From positions 62,001 through 126,000 of the forward strand of contig JAFQZM010000017.1 in assembly GCA_017405875.1 (NCBI GenBank): a stretch of DNA of 64,000 nt. The letters are read 5' to 3'. Below the pieces are notes generated by a model. The model was not told where the DNA came from. It did not search any database and saw nothing but the letters and a program-made list of their open reading frames with translations. The position numbers and the translations under genes are program-made. Source of the DNA: a bacterium. Lineage in GTDB: Bacteria; UBP6; UBA1177. This document shows positions 58,916 to 64,000 of this stretch, in pieces. Position 1 is the first letter of the stretch. Each line of letters opens with the position of its first letter.

Positions 58916-60541
58916 ATGAAAAAAATACTGACTCTTGTTCTTATCTCCTTCGCGGTGATGCTGGTTACGTCCTGCGCGACGCAGCTTACCGTCCGCGAAA
59001 AGGAAATGAAAAAATACGAGAAGATCGATGCATCTCTCGTTGAAGGTATGCCTGAAGCGATCACGAAAGTCGTAAACGCATACAACAGCGAAGATTACTT
59101 CACCTCCGCTGTAGGTTTTTATGCGATTATGAAAAACCAGGAATGGGACAGACTGCATGATACCGCAAGATACTACTATGCAGAGTCTCTTTTCAGAATG
59201 GGGCTCTATCAGGCTTCCGAATATCAGCTCGCAGAAATCCTTTTCGAAGGTTCGGAATCTCACTACTTCGTATCGAGCCTTCTGAAACTTCTTGCCGTTA
59301 CCTACAAAACGGAAGATGAAAAGGTTCTTTTTGCAGTCCTTTCAAACGTTGACTACGAAGCTCTCCCGAAGAAGTTCGCCAACGAGTTGACTTACTACCT
59401 CGGCAAAATCAACTTCTACAACGGTCAGGACGAGCAGGCTCTCAAAATGTTCTCGCAGGTAAAGGACTACAGCTCCTTCTACCCGAAAGCGAAATACTTC
59501 CTCGGTGTCATTCAGGTTCGTCAGCAGATGTTCGCGGACGCAATGAAGAGCTTCACCGAGATCAAAGAGATGCCGGATGACAAATACATCGGCACCGACA
59601 TCAAAAAGTTGAAAGGTATGGCTGAACTTGCACTCGGTGAACTTTACTACGCAGCTGCTTGGCAGTCGCAGAACAAGCTCGCGATGTTCAACGTTGCACT
59701 CAACTACTTCTCGAACGTCGGAAGAGACAACGCTCAGTGGTTCGAATCACTTTTCGCAAGAACGTGGGCTTCACTCATGATCGGAAGATTCGATTCGACA
59801 CTCGGTACGGTTGTAACGCTCAGATCCCCGTTCTTCACTGATATTTATTTCCCGGAAGTAAACATCGTTGAAGCGGTTACCTACTACAACCTCTGCCAGT
59901 ACGACGAAGTAAACAACGTCATCGACTATTTCTTCGGCGTTTACCCCGATTATCAGAAGAAAATGGCTTCATGGCTTGAAAACGTTTCCACGAAGACCGG
60001 TCTCGACATTTATAAGGAACTCCTTGTAATGTACAAACAGGCTCAGGCAGGCGAGGCTACGGAACTTCCGGAAGCTGTTCTCAGAAATATCCTTACCGAA
60101 TCGCTGTTCGTAAGAAAATACAACCACATCAAGGAGATCGAAAGAGAACTTGTTATCATCGAAAAATCTCCGGAATCCTTCAAAAACAGCGTCATTGCTC
60201 AGGATGTCTCCAAGAAAATGATGTATCAGCTGACAACTCTCAGAAACGAAGCAGGCGTATGGCTTGTTCAGAGAGTTCAGAATCTCAACAACGAACTCGG
60301 TCAGCTCATCGCAGATATGAGAGCAATACGTTTCGAGATGACGGATAGTATGAAATCTTCTCTCGAAAAAGAAGAGCTTTACGGCAAAGAGGTAAAGGAA
60401 GAAGAGGAAACGGTTCAGAAGAAGACCGAAATGAATCCTTCCGTTCCGCAGAATTCCTACTACTACCCGTTTGACGGCGAATATTGGGAAGACGAGCTCG
60501 GCTACTACTTCTTCAATGTCGACAATTTGTGCAAAGAGTAA
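58916..60541 (+). CDS. TPR lipoprotein, GltE-like (gliding/focal-adhesion type)
   Basis: 541 residues with GGGGTGG before the ATG. Lipobox VTSC (C20), then about 400 residues of helical repeats recognisable as TPR/sel1-like units (HDTARYYYAESLFRMGLYQA, YYLGKINFYNGQDEQALKMF, AKYFLGVIQVRQQMFADAMK), a coiled-coil stretch (about 400-500) and a conserved C-terminal tail PFDGEYWEDELGYYFF. That closing motif is what I recall in GltE (AglT) lipoproteins of Myxococcus, which hold outer-membrane barrels to the periplasmic gliding machinery. Confidence in the TPR lipoprotein call is high; the GltE identity is inference from the tail and the neighbours. Confidence 0.78.
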   Translation: MKKILTLVLISFAVMLVTSCATQLTVREKEMKKYEKIDASLVEGMPEAITKVVNAYNSEDYFTSAVGFYAIMKNQEWDRLHDTARYYYAESLFRMGLYQASEYQLAEILFEGSESHYFVSSLLKLLAVTYKTEDEKVLFAVLSNVDYEALPKKFANELTYYLGKINFYNGQDEQALKMFSQVKDYSSFYPKAKYFLGVIQVRQQMFADAMKSFTEIKEMPDDKYIGTDIKKLKGMAELALGELYYAAAWQSQNKLAMFNVALNYFSNVGRDNAQWFESLFARTWASLMIGRFDSTLGTVVTLRSPFFTDIYFPEVNIVEAVTYYNLCQYDEVNNVIDYFFGVYPDYQKKMASWLENVSTKTGLDIYKELLVMYKQAQAGEATELPEAVLRNILTESLFVRKYNHIKEIERELVIIEKSPESFKNSVIAQDVSKKMMYQLTTLRNEAGVWLVQRVQNLNNELGQLIADMRAIRFEMTDSMKSSLEKEELYGKEVKEEEETVQKKTEMNPSVPQNSYYYPFDGEYWEDELGYYFFNVDNLCKE

Positions 60542-60573
60542 TTTGTTTGTCAATTAGTTAGAGGTTTCTGAAG

Positions 60574-63500
60574 ATGTTAAATAACAAAACATTGAGAGTT
60601 TTTTTAGCAGTTTTGTTAGTTCTTTCTTTCACCCTGACGCTCTCTGCTCAGAGAAAGAAAAGAGATGACGAAACGACTACCTCCAACGGTCCGGCAAAGG
60701 CTAGAATCGAAACGAACGATGTCAAGACCGACAGCAGATCGATGGAAAAAAGAGACGAGGCTATCAAACAGCTTAACGATCTTATAAAGGATTATCCGGA
60801 AGGTCCGAGAAAAGCTGAGGTTTACAGACGTCTTGCCGAGCTTTACTGGGAGAAGGCAAGAGGCATCAAAGCCGTCATCATGGACGAGTACAACAAAAAA
60901 ATCGATAAGTACTACGAAATGAACGACCCGAACGCTCCGATGCCGGAACTTAACCTTGAAGCTTCACTTGACTGGAACAAAAAAGCTATCGAAGTCTGCG
61001 ATTACATTATAAAGAAGTATCCGACCTTCCAGAACCTGGACGAGGTTTACTTCTTCATGGCTTCCAACTTGATGGAAACCGGTCAGGCTCTCGCAGCAGT
61101 CCGTTACTACACACTCGTTGTCGAGAAATTCCAGAACTCGAAGTTCGCTTCTGACGCTTACTTCGAAATGGGTGAATATTTCTTCAACAACAACAACGTT
61201 TTCAAGGCTATTCCGAACTACAAAGCCATCATCGACAAGTATCCTGACAACAAATTCTATGGATTTGCTCTTTATAAGTATGCTTGGTGTATGTACAATG
61301 TCGGCGAATACGAGCAGTCGGTAAAACTTTTCCAGCAGGTTGTTGAAGTCGCTGAGAAAATCAACGACCAGTCGCTGAAGGAAGATGCTCTTAACGACAT
61401 GGTTGCTCCGTATGCAGAAGCAGGTTCGGTTGACGAAGCTGAAAAATACTTCAAGACGATCGTCAAAGAACAGAAATACTTCATCGCCGTTCTTAAAAGA
61501 CTCGCTCAGATCTACTTCGATCAGGACAGATCTGAAGAAGCTATAAAAATCTATAGAAAGTTGCAGCAGGAAGCTCCGGAAAGACCGGAAGGTCCGACCT
61601 GGCAGAAACAGATTGTTGAGTGCTACAAAAAGCTCAACAACAAAGACGCCGTCAGAAAGGAGATCGTTGTTCTCGTTGCCAACTACGCAGACAAAAACGC
61701 ACGCTGGGTAAAAGCAAACGAAAAAGACGAGGCTACTCTTGAAAGCGCACAGCAGACTGCTGAAGCTGCTCTCAGAATTTTGACGGTTGACTACCACAAC
61801 GAAGCTAGAAAGACAAAATCTCCGGAAACATGGAAGATCGTCGGCGAACTTTACCCGACATACCTTAAATATTTCCCGAAATCGGAAGCTTCGTACGATA
61901 TGCGTTTCAACTACGCTGAGTATCTTTACGACCACAAAAAATACACGGAAGCCGGTGACGAATATCAGAAAGTTGCAGACATGAACCCGAAAGGTCACCA
62001 CTTCGAAGACGCTTCTTTCGGTGCAGTAAGCTGCTTCGGTGCTCTTCTTGAGGAAGAACAGGAAAAGGCTAAGAAAGAGGCTCAGAACAGAATCGCAAAG
62101 GCAAAACAGGAAAAAACCGGTGAAATCAGTGCTGATCTCGTAAAGGCTGCTGACGACAAGGATGCGGACAAGAAAGATAAAGTCGCTGATGAAAACAAGG
62201 AAAAACCGATCCCCGAGCTTCATCAGAAGTTCATAACCGCTTGCGATACCTACATTAAAAACATCCCGAGATCGAAATATCTCGTTGATATCATTTACAA
62301 ACAGGCTATTACTTACTACGTTTTCAACCACTTTGAAAAGGCTGTTCCTGTTTTCGAAATGATCGTTCAGAAGTATCCGAGACACGAACTTGCAGAGTTC
62401 TCGGCTGACCTCATCATGGACTCTCTCAACATGGCGAGAGACTGGGAGGCAATCAATAATAAGTCAAGAGAATTCCTCAAGAATTCGGCTCTTCTTTCGG
62501 GAAGAAACAGACTTAAAACCGACCTTGAGAAGTTCAAGGAAATGGCAACATTCTACTCAGCTGACATTCCGCACAAAAACGGAAAGAGCCTTGAATCCGC
62601 TGACAGATACATGGCTTTCGTAAACGAATTCCAGAAATCGAAGTTCAACGATGTCGCTATGTACAACGCGATCGTTTACTACCAGAAAGGCGGCGACCTT
62701 TACAAGTCGATCCGTGTTCAGGAACAGTTCCTCAGAGAGTCCGACGATGTTTACAAGAAATCTCCGCACAGAGACAAAATCATGTTCGGACTTGCAAAGA
62801 ACTACGAAGCTATCGCTTACTATGACAAGGCTGCTCAGCTTTACATCGACTTCGTTGAAAAGTCTCCGAACAGCAAGGATGCAGGCGATGCGGTTTACAA
62901 TGCTGCAGTTCTTTACGAGAGCTTGGGCGAAACCGAAAAAGCTATCGACAACTACAGACTTTTTGTTGACAAGTATGCGAAAGACGACAAAGAAAAGGCT
63001 CAGATCGCTCTTCAGTACGGTTACATCTGGATGAGAAAGGGCAAAACTTTCTACGACAGAGCTGAAAAAGGTTTTGACAGATTTGTCGCTGACCATACCG
63101 ATATAAAAGGTCTCAAGGATTACTACTATATTGATGAAGCAGGCAAGAAAAAACCTGTTGATGCAGTCAATAAAGTCACTGTAGAAAAGGGCGAACCCAA
63201 TACTCTGCTTGCTCTTTACGGCGCAAAGGTAAAGATGTACAGAGAGCAGAACAATACGAAAGAATACTACAAGAGCATCGACAAAATCCTCCAGATCTCG
63301 AGAGGTGCCGAATTCAAAGAAAAGGCTGAACTTGACGAGATTTCGAGAGATATCGTTGCAGAAGCGCTTCTTGAAGAACTTCTTCCGGAATACAACGAAT
63401 ATATGTCGATCAAATTCGACAATATCCCGTTTGCTAAGAAGCACAAAGGCTACGAACTCCTTCAGCTCGGTTTCGACGTTGAAGACGGCAAGATCATCCA

Positions 63501-64000
63501 TCACGGCGATGCAAATCCCGATGAGCTTTATCCGGATGAAAAGGCTAATTTGAAGGCAGCTGCAAAAGTAAAGGACGAGTTCAACAAGATTTCTCAGGAG
63601 AGAATGACCAAGAAGATCGAGCTTACCGTTTCTCTTTCGCAGAAATACGAGCAGATCATCGCGATCACGACTTCTCCGAGATTCACACCGGCTGTTCTTT
63701 ACTACATCGGCAAGATCTACAAAGACCTCACCGACCAGATGTTCAATGCTCCGATCGCTCCGTGGCTCAGCGAAGCCCAGATTTCCGAGTATAAGAACTA
63801 CCTCGATGAAAAGGCTTTCGGTGCTCAGAAAAACGCCGTTACCTACTTCGAAACGGCTATGAAGAAAGGTTACGAAAGCTCTGTTTACAACGAGTGGGTT
63901 GCTAAGGCTAAATACGAGCTTCGTTTCTTCCAGGAAGTTACCGGTGGAAAATATTACGATGAAAACGAGATTGTTCCGGCTTCCGACATGATCGAAACAT
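60574..64000 (+). CDS. Giant periplasmic TPR protein, GltD/AgmU-like (3' end outside window)
   Basis: Open from ATG 60574 (GAGG before it) to the last base, at least 1142 residues; the C-terminus is missing. Signal peptide to TLSA without a lipobox, so a soluble periplasmic protein. Repeated 34-residue TPR units fill most of it (LAELYWEKARGIKA, YFEMGEYFFNNNNVFKAI, KEYALYKYAWCMYNVGEYEQ-like region, LAKNYEAIAYYDKAAQLY, VLYESLGETEKAIDNYRLF), with a Lys/Glu-rich linker near residue 500 (EEEQEKAKKEAQNRIAKA). Near the visible end, PWLSEAQISEYKNYLDEKAF followed by YNEWVAKAKYELRFF resembles the closing segment of Myxococcota gliding TPR proteins such as AgmU/GltD. It would link the inner-membrane motor and outer-membrane parts. 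Family by pattern and gene order. Confidence 0.78.
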   Translation, partial: MLNNKTLRVFLAVLLVLSFTLTLSAQRKKRDDETTTSNGPAKARIETNDVKTDSRSMEKRDEAIKQLNDLIKDYPEGPRKAEVYRRLAELYWEKARGIKAVIMDEYNKKIDKYYEMNDPNAPMPELNLEASLDWNKKAIEVCDYIIKKYPTFQNLDEVYFFMASNLMETGQALAAVRYYTLVVEKFQNSKFASDAYFEMGEYFFNNNNVFKAIPNYKAIIDKYPDNKFYGFALYKYAWCMYNVGEYEQSVKLFQQVVEVAEKINDQSLKEDALNDMVAPYAEAGSVDEAEKYFKTIVKEQKYFIAVLKRLAQIYFDQDRSEEAIKIYRKLQQEAPERPEGPTWQKQIVECYKKLNNKDAVRKEIVVLVANYADKNARWVKANEKDEATLESAQQTAEAALRILTVDYHNEARKTKSPETWKIVGELYPTYLKYFPKSEASYDMRFNYAEYLYDHKKYTEAGDEYQKVADMNPKGHHFEDASFGAVSCFGALLEEEQEKAKKEAQNRIAKAKQEKTGEISADLVKAADDKDADKKDKVADENKEKPIPELHQKFITACDTYIKNIPRSKYLVDIIYKQAITYYVFNHFEKAVPVFEMIVQKYPRHELAEFSADLIMDSLNMARDWEAINNKSREFLKNSALLSGRNRLKTDLEKFKEMATFYSADIPHKNGKSLESADRYMAFVNEFQKSKFNDVAMYNAIVYYQKGGDLYKSIRVQEQFLRESDDVYKKSPHRDKIMFGLAKNYEAIAYYDKAAQLYIDFVEKSPNSKDAGDAVYNAAVLYESLGETEKAIDNYRLFVDKYAKDDKEKAQIALQYGYIWMRKGKTFYDRAEKGFDRFVADHTDIKGLKDYYYIDEAGKKKPVDAVNKVTVEKGEPNTLLALYGAKVKMYREQNNTKEYYKSIDKILQISRGAEFKEKAELDEISRDIVAEALLEELLPEYNEYMSIKFDNIPFAKKHKGYELLQLGFDVEDGKIIHHGDANPDELYPDEKANLKAAAKVKDEFNKISQERMTKKIELTVSLSQKYEQIIAITTSPRFTPAVLYYIGKIYKDLTDQMFNAPIAPWLSEAQISEYKNYLDEKAFGAQKNAVTYFETAMKKGYESSVYNEWVAKAKYELRFFQEVTGGKYYDENEIVPASDMIET

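Noticed and set aside
60964-62385. 473-codon antisense frame in the giant TPR gene
   Set aside because: Composition is Val/Phe/Ser-rich with no start site. It is a by-product of the TPR codon usage on the other strand.
1-64000. tRNA, rRNA or CRISPR arrays
   Set aside because: No cloverleaf, rRNA-like sequence or regularly spaced direct repeats were seen in any gap.

Overview
The window comes from a diderm (Gram-negative) bacterium. It carries RND/TolC efflux genes, six lipoproteins with clear lipoboxes, outer-membrane barrel-like proteins, PlsC and an M23 peptidase. The best guess is an uncultivated anaerobic or fermentative member of the old deltaproteobacterial/Myxococcota-like radiation. 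That rests on four things: a single-chain indolepyruvate:ferredoxin oxidoreductase, a probable PPi-type phosphofructokinase, repeated DUF1566-type Asp/Asn-rich lipoproteins, and a right-hand barrel + TPR-lipoprotein + giant-TPR cluster that looks like the Glt gliding/focal-adhesion proteins of Myxococcus. The taxonomic call is inference; no rRNA is present. Thirteen of the fifteen promoter-like sites I could place have a 16-bp spacer between the -35 and -10 boxes, which fits a single housekeeping sigma factor.

Layout. 0-1.75 kb: 3' part of a carbamoyltransferase. 1.75-14.7 kb, minus strand: an envelope block of a TM coiled-coil protein, a secreted protein, a 1711-aa exported coiled-coil protein, an M23 peptidase, a GT-C glycosyltransferase with a membrane-anchored partner, and iorAB fused in one gene. 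14.8-16.9 kb: metK, and rpsI/rplM ending in a strong terminator. 17.1-24.4 kb, plus strand: a threonine-dehydrogenase-like epimerase, mscL, a sulfotransferase, ftsY, a PPi-type PFK, a lipoprotein and mnmA. 24.4-26 kb: an AT-rich accessory patch with a structured RNA candidate ending in an intrinsic terminator immediately before a PBECR4-type nuclease gene, bracketed by copies of a dispersed repeat, then a DUF1566 lipoprotein. 26-30 kb: sppA, an SAH/MTA-deaminase-like amidohydrolase and a YihY/BrkB protein. 30.2-36.7 kb, minus: a five-gene TetR-regulated RND efflux operon with an extra small ferredoxin-fold-like protein. 36.8-39.8 kb: a single-chain MmeI-like restriction-modification enzyme. 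40-44.1 kb, plus: ridA, a LolB-like lipoprotein, a TPR protein and a VWA lipoprotein. 44.1-48 kb, minus: an in-frame GH13 amylase/L-cysteine desulfidase fusion. 48.2-53.2 kb: dinD, a second DUF1566 lipoprotein, yqeY, rpsU, a YitT-type protein and plsC. 53.4-64 kb, plus: a large outer-membrane protein, a metallophosphoesterase, an acyl-CoA dehydrogenase, and the Glt-like cluster, whose last gene runs off the end.

How it fits together. Most of the window is housekeeping plus cell-envelope function. The parts least explained by known systems are (1) the promoter / structured RNA / terminator / nuclease cassette at 24.5-25.3 kb, which has the gene order of a type III toxin-antitoxin locus but a different nuclease family; (2) the giant coiled-coil envelope cluster at 1.7-8.4 kb, with an intrinsic terminator embedded in the signal-peptide codons of its second gene; and (3) the amylase-desulfidase fusion.

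No tRNA, rRNA, CRISPR array, transposase or integrase gene was seen. No gene-free stretch exceeds 300 bases. The longest (24398-24685 and 23056-23317) hold the RNA candidate, repeats and operator-like palindromes described below. Start codons were moved inward from the longest open frame wherever a Shine-Dalgarno sequence favoured it.
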